Below are positions 38,310-47,745 of a DNA stretch of 64,000 nt, in pieces; the stretch's first letter is position 1, and each line of letters begins with the position of its first letter. The notes beneath the pieces are model-generated. The model searched no databases, was not told where the DNA came from, and saw only the letters and a program-made list of their open reading frames with translations. Position numbers and translations under genes: made by a program. Source of the stretch: a virus; IMG/VR virus record IMGVR_UViG_3300009068_000001, positions 1-64,000 of that record. One strand, given 5' to 3'.

Positions 38310-38561
38310 TTAGATCGCTGATGTTTTTAATAGTCGTTTCCTTTCCTGCGGTGTTGTTCCTGCCCAGATGCCCTCTAGGTTTGGGATCTGTAGTGCGTAT
38401 TTAAAACAATCTTCTTTAATCCAACAGTCGTCACAAATCTTTTTTGCTCTTTGTACAGCCTTGTGATTTGTATACTTCTCCGGAAAAAAGATATCTGGGT
38501 TTGCTCCAGCGCATAGCTGAGTTCCGTTAAAAGGGTTTGATTGGAGTGCCAAAGGTTCCAT
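38310..38561 (-). CDS. WhiB-like iron-sulfur regulator
   Basis: 83 aa from the ATG at 38561, selected because it puts a typical short arm before the first Cys and has a GAAGAG site; longer starts would read far into the helicase gene. Cysteines at 17, 43, 46 and 52 have the standard WhiB spacing (C...CxxCx5C), and EGIWAG at 63-68 is the diagnostic turn. WhiB proteins bind a 4Fe-4S cluster and partner with the main sigma factor. Together with the copy at 28669 the phage has two. Overlaps DnaB by 35 nt. Confidence 0.85.
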   Translation of the reverse strand: MEPLALQSNPFNGTQLCAGANPDIFFPEKYTNHKAVQRAKKICDDCWIKEDCFKYALQIPNLEGIWAGTTPQERKRLLKTSAI

Positions 38562-39771
38562 ACTCTTCAAACTTCCCTTCTTCCCAGTCCCATAGAAGAT
38601 CGCTTGTTGCTGGGCCAGAGTTACGGCTTGCAACAATACGAAGTTCACGAGATGAATCATCTTCTTCATCTTGACGTTGCAAACCAAGAATCACATCTGA
38701 GTCTTGGAAGAACGAGGATGAATACCCAATCGCATCTGCAGATACCTGGCGCTTCTTCATCTTCCAAAGAAGAACCTGAGTGGACACCACAATTGGAATG
38801 TTAGCTTTTTGTGCCAGACGTTTTAGGTTACGTGTAATGCTTGTCAAAGCTTGTGGAGTATTAGATTCACCGCTAGCTTCATCAACCATAAGATAGACAC
38901 CATCAACAAAAACAATGTCAGGCTTAATCTTTTCAATTTTTGCTGCCAATCCTGTAACTGTCATAGCAGAGGTACTATCGGTTAGATAGAACTTCTGCAT
39001 AGTCTCCATACGTTCTAGGGTTTCTTTGTAGCGACGCTCTTCATCTAGGTTTAGGTTTCCTCTAACCAGACGAGAGTGTGCAATCTTGGCACGCATTGCA
39101 TCGTGACGATGTTGCTGCTCAATGTTGCTCATCTCAAATGACTGGAACATAGGAACGTGACCATCTTCGTGCACGTTGACTGCAATCTGCATAGCAAGAA
39201 CAGACTTACCAGTCTTAGGTGGAGCAATGATTGTAATAAGCTGACCATTTTGCAAACCAGCAGTAGCCTCATCAATAGTTCTAAACCCTGTGCGGTAACC
39301 AAGTAGCGCACCGTCACGAGTCTTAATATCTAAGTACTCCTGGAAACGTTTGTCTGGATCCTTGGTAAGATCCACGTCGCTAGACTGTGCAGCACCTTCA
39401 TCATAGATAGTTGCAACTCCAGAGCTCATCTCTGCAATAGCGCCGTCGTGATTACCAGAAGCAATCATCTCAGCAGCGGTCTGAACTACCTCAATAGTTT
39501 TTTGACGTCTACGATACTCAACTAATTGATCTACAAGGTACTCTAAAGAATCATCTACAGCAAGTAAACGATAGGTGGGGAAGTTATCTTTAACAGTTAC
39601 TGCACTAGGGATCTCTTGGTAACGAGTCCAATGGGTGCGGATAAACTTCCAGACAGCACGGTTCTCATCTACAAAGAACCAACTATCTTCTACACCTTTT
39701 TCTAGGGCAGAGATAATTTCTCGAGTCCTTACGACCCGAGATATTAATCTCTCTTCATTATCTGCTGCCAC
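38527..39771 (-). CDS. DnaB-like replicative helicase
   Basis: 414 aa. N-terminal helical domain (1-130), then the RecA-type motor: Walker A APPKTGKS (183-190), Walker B DIVFVDGVYL, and IPIVVSTQVLLWKMKKR resembling the DNA-binding loop and Q motif. Partners are the loader at 40473, the initiator at 41150 and the primase at 37101, in one operon. Typical length for a phage DnaB. Confidence 0.85.
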   Translation of the reverse strand: MAADNEERLISRVVRTREIISALEKGVEDSWFFVDENRAVWKFIRTHWTRYQEIPSAVTVKDNFPTYRLLAVDDSLEYLVDQLVEYRRRQKTIEVVQTAAEMIASGNHDGAIAEMSSGVATIYDEGAAQSSDVDLTKDPDKRFQEYLDIKTRDGALLGYRTGFRTIDEATAGLQNGQLITIIAPPKTGKSVLAMQIAVNVHEDGHVPMFQSFEMSNIEQQHRHDAMRAKIAHSRLVRGNLNLDEERRYKETLERMETMQKFYLTDSTSAMTVTGLAAKIEKIKPDIVFVDGVYLMVDEASGESNTPQALTSITRNLKRLAQKANIPIVVSTQVLLWKMKKRQVSADAIGYSSSFFQDSDVILGLQRQDEEDDSSRELRIVASRNSGPATSDLLWDWEEGKFEEYGTFGTPIKPF

Positions 39772-40174
39772 CGGCTGCCCCCATATCTAAATACCAATGC
39801 CCATAACGTAGCCCACGTTCGGGTATATCAATCACATGCTTTAACTCTGGCCTGTATGGTAACTCTGCAACAAGATCTGCAGGAACCCTGTAAGCTTTTG
39901 AATAGTTAAAAGGATTAGTTCCAAGATTATCTAGATCTTCAAGAACCTCATCCATTTCTTTTTGAGAAAACCCGTACCCTACTAATTCTAACGTGTATGA
40001 ATATGTTTCTGCAAATCGCCAGAATAAAGAGAGCGACTGTCTATTGTACGTAGTTTCTTCACCACTGACCGCCACACCAAATACTTTCTTAAAGGTTGGT
40101 CTACGATCAAGGATACAATCCAAAGTAACCACAACCCGCATAGGAGTTTCATTTGATATATCGCCCCCGCGCAT
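39758..40174 (-). CDS. hypothetical protein, 138 aa
   Basis: A beta-rich core (MRVVVTLDCILDRRPTFKKV) is followed by a segment EVLEDLDNLGTNPFNY and a Gly/Ser end. The stop overlaps the DnaB start by 14 nt. A second ATG (40141) is possible. No family recognised; likely part of the replisome operon. Confidence 0.5.
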   Translation of the reverse strand: MRGGDISNETPMRVVVTLDCILDRRPTFKKVFGVAVSGEETTYNRQSLSLFWRFAETYSYTLELVGYGFSQKEMDEVLEDLDNLGTNPFNYSKAYRVPADLVAELPYRPELKHVIDIPERGLRYGHWYLDMGAAGGSR

Positions 40175-40176
40175 TG

Positions 40177-40476
40177 TTATAGTACTTCGATCTTGCCGTA
40201 CTTCAATAGAAAGTCCCTAAACATAATGGGATCTAAACTTGCAATTGCAGCATCCTGTTGCGGAGCTTTGCTAGATATTTCTACAGGATATACTCCAAAG
40301 TTGTTTTTCATTTTCTCTGAAACATATCTAGTATGCTTGCACATGCTTCGGGTGTTAAACCCTTCACAATTACAGCGCAACTTTTTGTTATCTATATTGA
40401 TCCAGACTTCATGAGGTCCAGAGTCAGACAAAAATAACTGCGTAACTTGCCATGTACTCATAGTAGTTTCCTTCAT
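40177..40476 (-). CDS. SWIM zinc-finger-like protein, 99 aa
   Basis: Cys35-x-Cys37, Cys46-x-His48 within LRCNCEGFNTRSMCKHTRYV (33-52) match the SWIM zinc-binding pattern (CxC...CxH), which mediates DNA or protein binding in many phage and bacterial proteins. A second ATG (40461, with GAAGGAAA) is equally plausible as start. Coupled to the loader gene. Confidence 0.65.
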   Translation of the reverse strand: MKETTMSTWQVTQLFLSDSGPHEVWINIDNKKLRCNCEGFNTRSMCKHTRYVSEKMKNNFGVYPVEISSKAPQQDAAIASLDPIMFRDFLLKYGKIEVL

Positions 40477-41150
40477 GCTCGTCTGTCCCCCTGTTGCGCT
40501 TCTACTTCAATTGGTATGAACGCTTCCATAGCAAAGCTTCCCATAGGTGAACCATAAACACTTCCCCAATTCTCAAGAGGAACGTTTGTAGTTACAATCG
40601 TTGGAAGCCCTGCGTTAAATCTTGAACGTAATAATGCATCAAATGTATTCTCTGCCCAACCCGATGCCGTTCTATATTCCTTACCGATATCATCTAGAAC
40701 AAAAACTCTTACATTATTCATTCTATCCGAGTCCCCGTATATGCCGTCAAGTTGGATCTGAGTTGCCTCATCCTCATCAGAGAACTGAGACTTCTGAAGC
40801 CTCAAAAGCTTTGGATAATCCATGAACCCGCCTATGCGGTTTGGGTATCCTCCAGGTATACCTAAGACCTCTGCTGGAATACCCCTAATAAGGCTTTGCA
40901 GGGCCGTAGAAGCCATTGTAGTCTTTCCGTGACCTGGATTACCCACCAGCATGATTCCAAGCCCACAGGACGGAGATCCGGCCTTTTGAATGATCTCACC
41001 ATTGATAACTCTGGCTACCCATTTCTTGACTGATTCAAGAGCGGGTGTGGGATCTAAATCTGAAAACTCCTTGCCAATTGTTTTCATTGGAAGACCGGCG
41101 TGTACGATTTGTTTGCGGATACTTGGGGCTTCTTTAGACAAGTCGTACAT
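40473..41150 (-). CDS. DnaC-like helicase loader ATPase
   Basis: 225 aa AAA+ protein. Walker A VGNPGHGKTT (69-78), Walker B VFVLDDIGKEY, sensor-like TIVTTNVPLENWG, all in the order of DnaC/DnaI loaders. A short N-terminal arm (1-50) would contact the helicase. The gene overlaps the initiator at 41150 by 1 nt. Loads the DnaB at 38527 onto origin DNA. Confidence 0.8.
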   Translation of the reverse strand: MYDLSKEAPSIRKQIVHAGLPMKTIGKEFSDLDPTPALESVKKWVARVINGEIIQKAGSPSCGLGIMLVGNPGHGKTTMASTALQSLIRGIPAEVLGIPGGYPNRIGGFMDYPKLLRLQKSQFSDEDEATQIQLDGIYGDSDRMNNVRVFVLDDIGKEYRTASGWAENTFDALLRSRFNAGLPTIVTTNVPLENWGSVYGSPMGSFAMEAFIPIEVEAQQGDRRA

Positions 41151-42058
41151 TATTCCCCCTCTAGTAGTCGCATCATTTTTTCTTGGTGTGCTTTAAATTT
41201 ATCTGTTGAATATGTTGGTTGCTCTGGCTTCTTAACAATTCCCTGAATCGTTGGGTAGTATGAAAAGAATCTTTGCCATAGTGGCTTACCGATACCAAGA
41301 TCATTTAGGTTACGAGGATCTGCAAAGAACATCCGCATAGCCTTTAGAACTTCATATCGCTGTGTGCCTTCTCCAACCTGTTTATTAATCCAAGTGGCAA
41401 GATACTTGTTGTTAACTTGACTGGATGTATTTGGTGCAGCCTTCTCAACTAGGTCATAGAACTCTGCGATTAAGTCTGTGGTAGACCAAAGCTCCTCTGG
41501 AGTATTGATTCTATCTTTGCTGTCACGCTGAGCCTTTACAGGCTTCTTGTACTTAGCGTTTAGGCGGGCCTGGCGATCTTCAAGCTTACCGATAGTTCCG
41601 GTGGCAGGTTCTTCTTGGCCTCGCTTTGCCTTAGGAGTTTCTTCATCTCCATCAAGATTCCAAACCATCTCTTCTCCTTCTTGGGGCGCAGCCCCTATAG
41701 TTAAAGATACGTTAGTATCTTTAACTATATTAGTACTAGTAGTTATATCACTAGTAACTATATAGTTGTCTATGTATAGGTGCCCTGAAAAGCCGTTGTC
41801 GGTAGAAAACAGCTTTTTAGCCTCTTCTGTAAATTTCAGACGGGCAATCCACTGGCCGTTATTCTGTACCCGGACAGACTTAACGTACTTAAGGTCCTTC
41901 AATTCATTGATTGCAGACTGAAGCGCATCCCTACCCTCAGAGAAATCTTTGGTGCTTCGCAATTCGTCAGCAGAAATAACCCTACCCTTTTCAACAAAGT
42001 AATAGAAAAGTGATCTGGCTCGTAAAGATAATCTTGGGTTAACAATTGGTCGTAGCAT
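41150..42058 (-). CDS. winged-helix replication initiator candidate
   Basis: 302 aa. The N-terminus SLRARSLFYYFVEKGRVISADEL and SAINELKDLKYVKSV form a winged-helix DNA-binding unit (about 10-75), followed by an acidic and then basic linker (100-190) and a DnaD-like C-terminal helical half with KAMRMFFADPRNLNDLG and WQRFFSYYP. The linker is encoded by the AT-rich palindrome cluster at 41696-41769. Such proteins start phage replication and hand over to the DnaC-like loader, whose gene follows directly. Specific family name not assigned. Confidence 0.6.
   Translation of the reverse strand: MLRPIVNPRLSLRARSLFYYFVEKGRVISADELRSTKDFSEGRDALQSAINELKDLKYVKSVRVQNNGQWIARLKFTEEAKKLFSTDNGFSGHLYIDNYIVTSDITTSTNIVKDTNVSLTIGAAPQEGEEMVWNLDGDEETPKAKRGQEEPATGTIGKLEDRQARLNAKYKKPVKAQRDSKDRINTPEELWSTTDLIAEFYDLVEKAAPNTSSQVNNKYLATWINKQVGEGTQRYEVLKAMRMFFADPRNLNDLGIGKPLWQRFFSYYPTIQGIVKKPEQPTYSTDKFKAHQEKMMRLLEGE
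41696..41769. other. AT-rich palindrome cluster, candidate replication origin
   Basis: Inside the initiator gene. Contains a perfect 15-bp stem TATAGTTAAAGATAC (41696-41710) / GTATCTTTAACTATA (41715-41729) with a GTTA loop, then two 14-nt near-direct repeats, ACTAGTAGTTATAT (41735-41748) and ACTAGTAACTATAT (41750-41763), at 15-nt spacing. The sequence is almost free of G/C compared with its surroundings. Confidence 0.45.
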
Positions 42059-42089
42059 ATTTACCCTTCCCTCTTTATCTATACTAGCG

Positions 42090-42359
42090 TTAATCCACCC
42101 TGTTTGGCAAACCGCGTCCTTGACGTGGGGAGATGCCTACTAGTATTTGCTCTGTGGCAAGAGATATGGTAAGGCTTACAAATGTAGCGGCTAAGGTATA
42201 GACAACTAGATATAGTGGTTTAGTATTTAAATTAAGGCATGCAAGTAAACTGACTATTAAAGCTAACAGTCCTCGCCATTTACCCAACTGTTTGATTAAG
42301 CTTTCTACAGCAGTCAATATACACGCTGTAGCTAATCCTGCAATAAGTACTATGCCCAT
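42090..42359 (-). CDS. membrane protein, 89 aa, three hydrophobic stretches
   Basis: Hydrophobic segments at about 2-20, 30-45 and 49-68 (for example LLALIVSLLACLNL and LYLVVYTLAATFVSLTISL) indicate a polytopic membrane protein of holin size. It lies between the adhesin gene and the initiator operon. Not similar enough to known holins to name; possible role in superinfection exclusion or membrane targeting is only a guess. Confidence 0.5.
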   Translation of the reverse strand: MGIVLIAGLATACILTAVESLIKQLGKWRGLLALIVSLLACLNLNTKPLYLVVYTLAATFVSLTISLATEQILVGISPRQGRGLPNRVD

Positions 42360-42368
42360 AGATCTATT

Positions 42369-45300
42369 CTATTCTCTAAAGACAACTCTGTCAATGTCGA
42401 AGGCCTGGCCTGCAACATAAGTTGTGGGGCTAAAGGTAATGCTTACGATTGCGTAGGCCGCACCTGTAATAGAGCTGACTGGGAATGAGTTTCCAACGTA
42501 TGCCCAACGCTCTGTATGAGTTATGGTTGCAGTTTGAGTTCTAGCTGCTGTGGTTATAACAGCGTTGTTTGCACCAGTAGAATCTTTTGAGTTGGTTGTC
42601 TTATTATTAGTAAGGTTATCTTGATAGACAACAATTACGTTATCATTAAGGTCATAGTAATCAACCACCAATGAGTAACTACCAAGTGAGTCAGAGTTAA
42701 CTGGTCTTACTGCAATTGAAGAATAGTACCCAGCATCTGGATTAAGATAGATCTTTCCAGTTTTAAGACCAAAAGGTTTTGCAGAACTTGAACCGGCTGT
42801 TGTAACCCGGCAGTAACCTTGACCGTGAGTTACGTTATCTGCAAGCAAAGTACCAGCCGCAATCTTACGAGCCAAAGTTGAATTAACTGCAATCCAACCA
42901 TTTAAATTAGTTTCAAAAGAAGAAGCAGGTATTTTTGCCCCAGGAAGATCCTCATAAGTTGCAGAATCAAGGCCAGCATTAATACCCCAGTTTGCACCAA
43001 TAGGCATAAAGTTACCAAGAGTGTCATAAAGACGGCTAATTTTTGTATTGTAGTTTGAGAAGTAGCTACTCTTTCCTCCACCAACACTTTGCACTTTGCC
43101 TGCCCAAATAGTTTTACCTGAGGTTATTGGGTTAGATATAGCAAAGGTAGATCCTAAAGTAGTATCTAAGTATTGGTTTATTACTCTACCATATTCTGCA
43201 TGTACACCATCAATATGGAAGTATGTAGATGTTGATCCAACAGTATTTGCAATAGATACTGTAAATGGAACCGTAGTCTGTCCAGCAGTTAGTTGAACTA
43301 CTGTATGAATTCTTTTCCAGTCAGCAGATTCAGCAGTATTAATAGTAAAGGTATTAGTTCCTAAAGTATACGTAGCCGCTGCTTTACGTACATACATAGA
43401 TATAATAAAATCTTCTCCACCTATTGCTGCAAATCCTAGGTGCGCTATCCCGCTTAAAGATCCAGTAGAGCTATAGGTTAACTTTCCAAAGTAAGTTCCA
43501 TACTTTGGTCCCAAGCCTCCTGTATCTGAAGTAATACGGGTAAGTGTTCCACTACCCGCAGTCCAATCTGTAGTATTAAGTTCAAATCCAGAGTTACTGA
43601 CGTAGTTATATACTTCTTTTATTTCCCACTTACAGTCAGCAGGAGCATAGTACTTTTGAGTTACTGGATTAGTAATAGCTTCTCCCCCATCACCAGAGAA
43701 GAAAGTATCTACAACAGAAGATTTTTCAAGAATACCGCCATCTAACCAATAGTTATCTCCAGCAACGTTATCTGTAGAATAAAAACTTACTTTAACTAAC
43801 GGGTTTCCTGCGTCTTTAGAAAATGGTGGGGTAATACCAGCAACATATACTTGAGTTGGCACTGTAGTTGATAAAGTAAAAGGGTCGCTATCTACAAAAT
43901 AAGTGTCGGTACTATAGTATTGTCCGTCAACATCTGAAAGAACTGCTGATTGCAATTCTTTGGTAGATTGATTAGAAAATTCTAATCTTACTTTCATAGT
44001 TCTAGCAGCAGAACCTAAAATATAGGCGCTAGCTATGATCTCTTGACCAGGTTCTATAGCAACCCAATCAGAGATAAATCCAGCAGTACCTGTTGCGGTA
44101 GACGTTAATTTTCCTACCTTAGTTCCATGAACAAGAGCTGCTGTAGTAACGCTGTCTTGGCTTAAAGAGCCATTTAAAGCTGTCCAAGAACTTAACCCGT
44201 ATTCCATTTCTGGGTTAAAGAAATAGTTTTCTTTTTCTCCACCTACATTTACATAAATTTTACGGGCGTCTTCATACATAAAACTATGCTCTGGCTCAGC
44301 AAATTGAAACATATCAAAATAAACTATATTTGAGGTTGCAGCTGAAGGGGTTACAGTTAAAGTAATTTTAGCAAACTTAGCAGTTAAAGGAGAAAGTTTT
44401 CCATTTCTTCCTGAATCTGAAAGACTTACAAATTCTGCAAAAGAGGTAGTTGTTGTAAGTACTGTTCCAGCAGAAGTAGACCCAAGAGAAATACCAAATT
44501 GATCGTACCAAGTAATAACGGCAGAAACATTTGTTGCTACTGCAGTACGTCTAGCGTATCCCGAAAACACATAGCGTGTCCCCCCTGAAATAGGAATACC
44601 ATTAGTTTTAATATCCAGACCAGAAGCTGGCAAAGACATTGTTATTGCGGTTGTAGCCGCAGTTACTAACTTTCCTATTCCTTGAGATCTTACTGGGGAT
44701 GTTAAATCAGTAAAAGGAGTTGGAGCAGAAATGCCTGCCAAGCTATAAGTAGTAGAGGTTAAAGTACCACTAGAAACACCCCAACGTCCAATAGATTCTT
44801 CAAAAGAAGAATCATTATAATCTAACAACATGTTGTGACCAAGAGAATACTGAGCTTTCCAGTGAGTAAGCGCTGTTGTATAAATTGTTAAGCCCAAAGA
44901 AGTTCCTTTGTATGAGTTAACAATGTTGCCTGTAGCAGCAATAGAACGATTATAAACATCGCCCAAAGCAGCCTCATACTGAAGACCTAAACTTGTAGTC
45001 TTTGCATTTAAAAGAGAACTAGGGGTGTAAAATGGGTCTAAAGAGTTTGCTAAAATGCTTCCCTGTACTCTCATATAATCGTACATAAAAGAAAAAACAC
45101 CTAGAGTAGTTACTAAGCTATTAGTATCAGCGTTTGACAACCCTTCACCAACATTATCTACAGGGTTAAGCCAAGCTTTGGGTAACCAATTACTTATTTT
45201 AGCTAAAGAAGTTTTATTTCCAACTAATATGGCGTACGAAGTTCCGCAAAATTTCCATCCTGAACCATTAAATAACCAAATAGAGTAAGAAACTTCTAAG

Positions 45301-45593
45301 TCTTCTACATCAGTAATCGTGTCTGTAAAACTTGTTTTAATAGTTGAGTAGGTTCCACCATCAAGAATAATGCCGTTAGTGGGATCATCTAAACTTCCTG
45401 AATAACTTTTAACTAAGACCCAGTGTGTAGGGCCTGGATCATTAGGGTCTGGGACGATAGGGTCCCAGACAACTTTAATTTTTTGATAGTCGTTTGAAGA
45501 CGCAAAAATATTAGAGTTATAGTAAACACTTACTACAGAAGTTACGCCGTAACGTACTCCTGAACCGTATCGTCTAGTACCATACTTTGCCAT
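42369..45593 (-). CDS. gpI-like baseplate/tail protein fused to four CBM-like modules
   Basis: 1074 aa. After a beta-rich start, residues about 140-250 (FMYDYMRVQGSILANS, LNAKTTSLGLQYEAALGD, IVNSYKGTSLGL) fit the P2 gpI-type tail protein, which links baseplate and fibres. Then four jelly-roll modules, each opening with a shared theme: DSSFEESIGRWGVSS, NPEMEYGLSSWTALN, SNSGFELNTTDWTAG and ASSFETNLNGWIAVN. They resemble CBM4/9-type carbohydrate-binding modules. The protein probably sits at the tail tip and binds cell-wall sugars. It is the last gene of the tail operon, following the baseplate-J gene. Confidence 0.75.
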   Translation of the reverse strand: MAKYGTRRYGSGVRYGVTSVVSVYYNSNIFASSNDYQKIKVVWDPIVPDPNDPGPTHWVLVKSYSGSLDDPTNGIILDGGTYSTIKTSFTDTITDVEDLEVSYSIWLFNGSGWKFCGTSYAILVGNKTSLAKISNWLPKAWLNPVDNVGEGLSNADTNSLVTTLGVFSFMYDYMRVQGSILANSLDPFYTPSSLLNAKTTSLGLQYEAALGDVYNRSIAATGNIVNSYKGTSLGLTIYTTALTHWKAQYSLGHNMLLDYNDSSFEESIGRWGVSSGTLTSTTYSLAGISAPTPFTDLTSPVRSQGIGKLVTAATTAITMSLPASGLDIKTNGIPISGGTRYVFSGYARRTAVATNVSAVITWYDQFGISLGSTSAGTVLTTTTSFAEFVSLSDSGRNGKLSPLTAKFAKITLTVTPSAATSNIVYFDMFQFAEPEHSFMYEDARKIYVNVGGEKENYFFNPEMEYGLSSWTALNGSLSQDSVTTAALVHGTKVGKLTSTATGTAGFISDWVAIEPGQEIIASAYILGSAARTMKVRLEFSNQSTKELQSAVLSDVDGQYYSTDTYFVDSDPFTLSTTVPTQVYVAGITPPFSKDAGNPLVKVSFYSTDNVAGDNYWLDGGILEKSSVVDTFFSGDGGEAITNPVTQKYYAPADCKWEIKEVYNYVSNSGFELNTTDWTAGSGTLTRITSDTGGLGPKYGTYFGKLTYSSTGSLSGIAHLGFAAIGGEDFIISMYVRKAAATYTLGTNTFTINTAESADWKRIHTVVQLTAGQTTVPFTVSIANTVGSTSTYFHIDGVHAEYGRVINQYLDTTLGSTFAISNPITSGKTIWAGKVQSVGGGKSSYFSNYNTKISRLYDTLGNFMPIGANWGINAGLDSATYEDLPGAKIPASSFETNLNGWIAVNSTLARKIAAGTLLADNVTHGQGYCRVTTAGSSSAKPFGLKTGKIYLNPDAGYYSSIAVRPVNSDSLGSYSLVVDYYDLNDNVIVVYQDNLTNNKTTNSKDSTGANNAVITTAARTQTATITHTERWAYVGNSFPVSSITGAAYAIVSITFSPTTYVAGQAFDIDRVVFRE

Positions 45594-45596
45594 TTA

Positions 45597-47345
45597 TTAA
45601 ATTCCACCAGTAACTGTAGTCACTAAGCTAGTAGAAAGCAGGTATGGAATTTCATTTGCAGCAAGAGAAAGAGTTGCAAGAGATCCAGAACCATCTTTAG
45701 AAAGCTGGGTAACTGTAGCAGAGACTACGCCAGGAACATTTTGAATTGCGGCGGTAATAGTAGAGAGTGGAATTGTTCTTCCAAAGGTGTTTTTATCATA
45801 GTAGAACAAGCCAGTTTCCCCAAGCATTGCTTGATAGATACCTAGTTTTACATCTGAATTTTTCCATGCCGAATCTGCTGTAACGGTTGCAGATAAGTAT
45901 ATTGGAACATAGGTTGGTGGAAGAACGGTTAGGGTTGTTCCTGCCATGATTTTATCGGCCATATAACTTTGAATAGCATAGGAAAGATTAGTCCATGCTG
46001 AAGTAGGTGTTAATGAGATAGCTAAACCACCAGATACATATGCTGTAGTAAGCGTGCTAGCTACGGTAAAAGTTACTGTTGAAGGTACTGCAGTAACTAC
46101 AACGTTTTGTAAATTATACGCTACAGGATTAACACCAGAAATATTAAGAGTGTTTCCAATAGCAAATCCGTGGTCTACGTCAGTAGCAAAAGTTACTGCT
46201 GTACCTGTTGTGGCAATACCTACAATGTTTGCTTGAGGATATCCTGTGGCAGCTTGACCGTCGTTTAGTGGTTGAGCATAAAGGTTTACGTTAGTGTAAA
46301 CACTTGATGCAGCGCTAGCTTTTCCTACGCCTTCTGCAAGAGTAGCTAGATAGGCAAAGTCGTCTACAGTTACCGCCCTACGTCTAGTTAAAACTGCAGC
46401 TTTAATTTTGTTTTTAATATCTGTTAGTGTGTCTCCATCAGCACCGCCTGTTGCAGTGGCGTTATTGGAAACAGTAAAATAAGAGGTAATTTGTGGATCA
46501 ACGTTTCCAGGAAAGAAAGTAAGTTCAGTAATAGAAAGGGACTTAATATTTCCAGCCGAACCAACGCTTACCTTATAAGTTGCACTAATAAGCTGGCCGC
46601 TTGGTGGAATAGCACCGTTGACATTATCACCAAATACAATATCAACTGTTCCATCTTCATTTGGTGACGTAGTAAATACTTTATCATTTGGTCCAGATTC
46701 AAATAAATTATCTACATAAGTCCAGTTACCAAAAGCAACACCTTGACCTACGTAAACTGTAATTGAATTGTTTACAAGACCTGGTTCAGGAACAGTAAAC
46801 GTTTGATTAGATCTACCATCTGACGATCCAATATTAGCTGGCAAAGCAATATTGTATGTGCTATCAATTAAGTCTGGCTTGTCAGTGTTTACTGTTTTTC
46901 CTTCTTGACACGGAAGAGTAATTGCTGTACCCGGAGCTACTGCTGTAGCTGAGGTAGTAGTTTCAAAATATACTTCAGAGTAAGCACCAAAAGAAAGGGG
47001 AGCCATAACTTGAGTTCCAATTGGAATATCAATTGTGTTACTACTAATATTAGTGAAGGTAACATTTACTGTTGCTGGAGTTGGACCAGAGATTACATAG
47101 TCATACAGCTTAGCAAAAGATAACAAAGTCTTACGTTGAATAGCAGTATCAATAGTAGTCTCATTTGCAATACGGTCTAGGTAGTGAGACATAATGTCTC
47201 CCATATAAGCAAATGTTTCAACCAGTACGTGGCCTAAATCAGAGTAGTCAGTAGGGTCCCAAGTAGTATTAGTACGTTCTTTGATTAGATCAATAAGGTC
47301 TGCTTTTAATGCAGCAAAATCTCTAGATGTATAGTCAATTTGCAT
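45597..47345 (-). CDS. baseplate J-like protein (T4 gp6-like)
   Basis: 582 aa. N-terminal DYTSRDFAALKADLIDLIKE and LGHVLVETFAYMGDIMSHYLDRIA are typical of the baseplate-J family, and TRRRAVTVDDFAYLATLAEG (320-339) is its second landmark. Residues about 373-442 hold a beta domain (FAIGNTLNISGV...FTVASTLTTAYVSGG) that also appears in the sheath. Builds the wedges around the tail tip. Coupled to gp25-like gene upstream. Confidence 0.9.
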   Translation of the reverse strand: MQIDYTSRDFAALKADLIDLIKERTNTTWDPTDYSDLGHVLVETFAYMGDIMSHYLDRIANETTIDTAIQRKTLLSFAKLYDYVISGPTPATVNVTFTNISSNTIDIPIGTQVMAPLSFGAYSEVYFETTTSATAVAPGTAITLPCQEGKTVNTDKPDLIDSTYNIALPANIGSSDGRSNQTFTVPEPGLVNNSITVYVGQGVAFGNWTYVDNLFESGPNDKVFTTSPNEDGTVDIVFGDNVNGAIPPSGQLISATYKVSVGSAGNIKSLSITELTFFPGNVDPQITSYFTVSNNATATGGADGDTLTDIKNKIKAAVLTRRRAVTVDDFAYLATLAEGVGKASAASSVYTNVNLYAQPLNDGQAATGYPQANIVGIATTGTAVTFATDVDHGFAIGNTLNISGVNPVAYNLQNVVVTAVPSTVTFTVASTLTTAYVSGGLAISLTPTSAWTNLSYAIQSYMADKIMAGTTLTVLPPTYVPIYLSATVTADSAWKNSDVKLGIYQAMLGETGLFYYDKNTFGRTIPLSTITAAIQNVPGVVSATVTQLSKDGSGSLATLSLAANEIPYLLSTSLVTTVTGGI

Positions 47346-47349
47346 TATC

Positions 47350-47745
47350 TTAATACCCCGCTGTCGTGGTTCCGTTGTAGTTAATGGTGCCTGTGTTAAT
47401 ACTTAGAGAAGTAAGTGTATCATCTGGTAGCTTTAGAGACACGATTACGTTTTCTGTACCGTCATTGTTTTCCCCAGAAAACTCCACAGAGGTTACGCTA
47501 ACCTGTGGGATCCACTTTGCAACGGCTTCTGAGATAGCGATTGGAATAGCAATTCTTGCGTCGCTGTCGTTTTCAAAAAGGCTTCTACTCCAGTCAACCC
47601 CATACTTTGGTTCCATAGGGCGTTGACCAACATAGTAAGACAAAAGGGTTAGAACTTTATCTAAGTAAATTTTAGTAGGTGATTCTGTGTATTGAGGCAC
47701 TCCAGAAGGGCTTATAGTGTAAGGAAAGCTGAGAGCTTTGCTCAT
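47350..47745 (-). CDS. gp25-like baseplate wedge protein
   Basis: 131 aa from the ATG at 47745, which has GGAG nine bases before it. Core VLTLLSYYVGQRPMEPKYGV and SLFENDSDARIAIPIAISEA, then a beta-rich VTSVEFSGE...VIVSLKL, as in T4 gp25, the wedge protein that starts sheath polymerisation. Correct length and context. Confidence 0.85.
   Translation of the reverse strand: MSKALSFPYTISPSGVPQYTESPTKIYLDKVLTLLSYYVGQRPMEPKYGVDWSRSLFENDSDARIAIPIAISEAVAKWIPQVSVTSVEFSGENNDGTENVIVSLKLPDDTLTSLSINTGTINYNGTTTAGY

Noticed and set aside
38562-38687. Longer start for the WhiB-like protein at 38310
   Set aside because: Extra residues come from the helicase gene in another frame and have no WhiB character.
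42090-42359. Named holin
   Set aside because: It is a polytopic membrane protein of holin size but far from the lysin gene and without a family signature; kept as membrane protein only.
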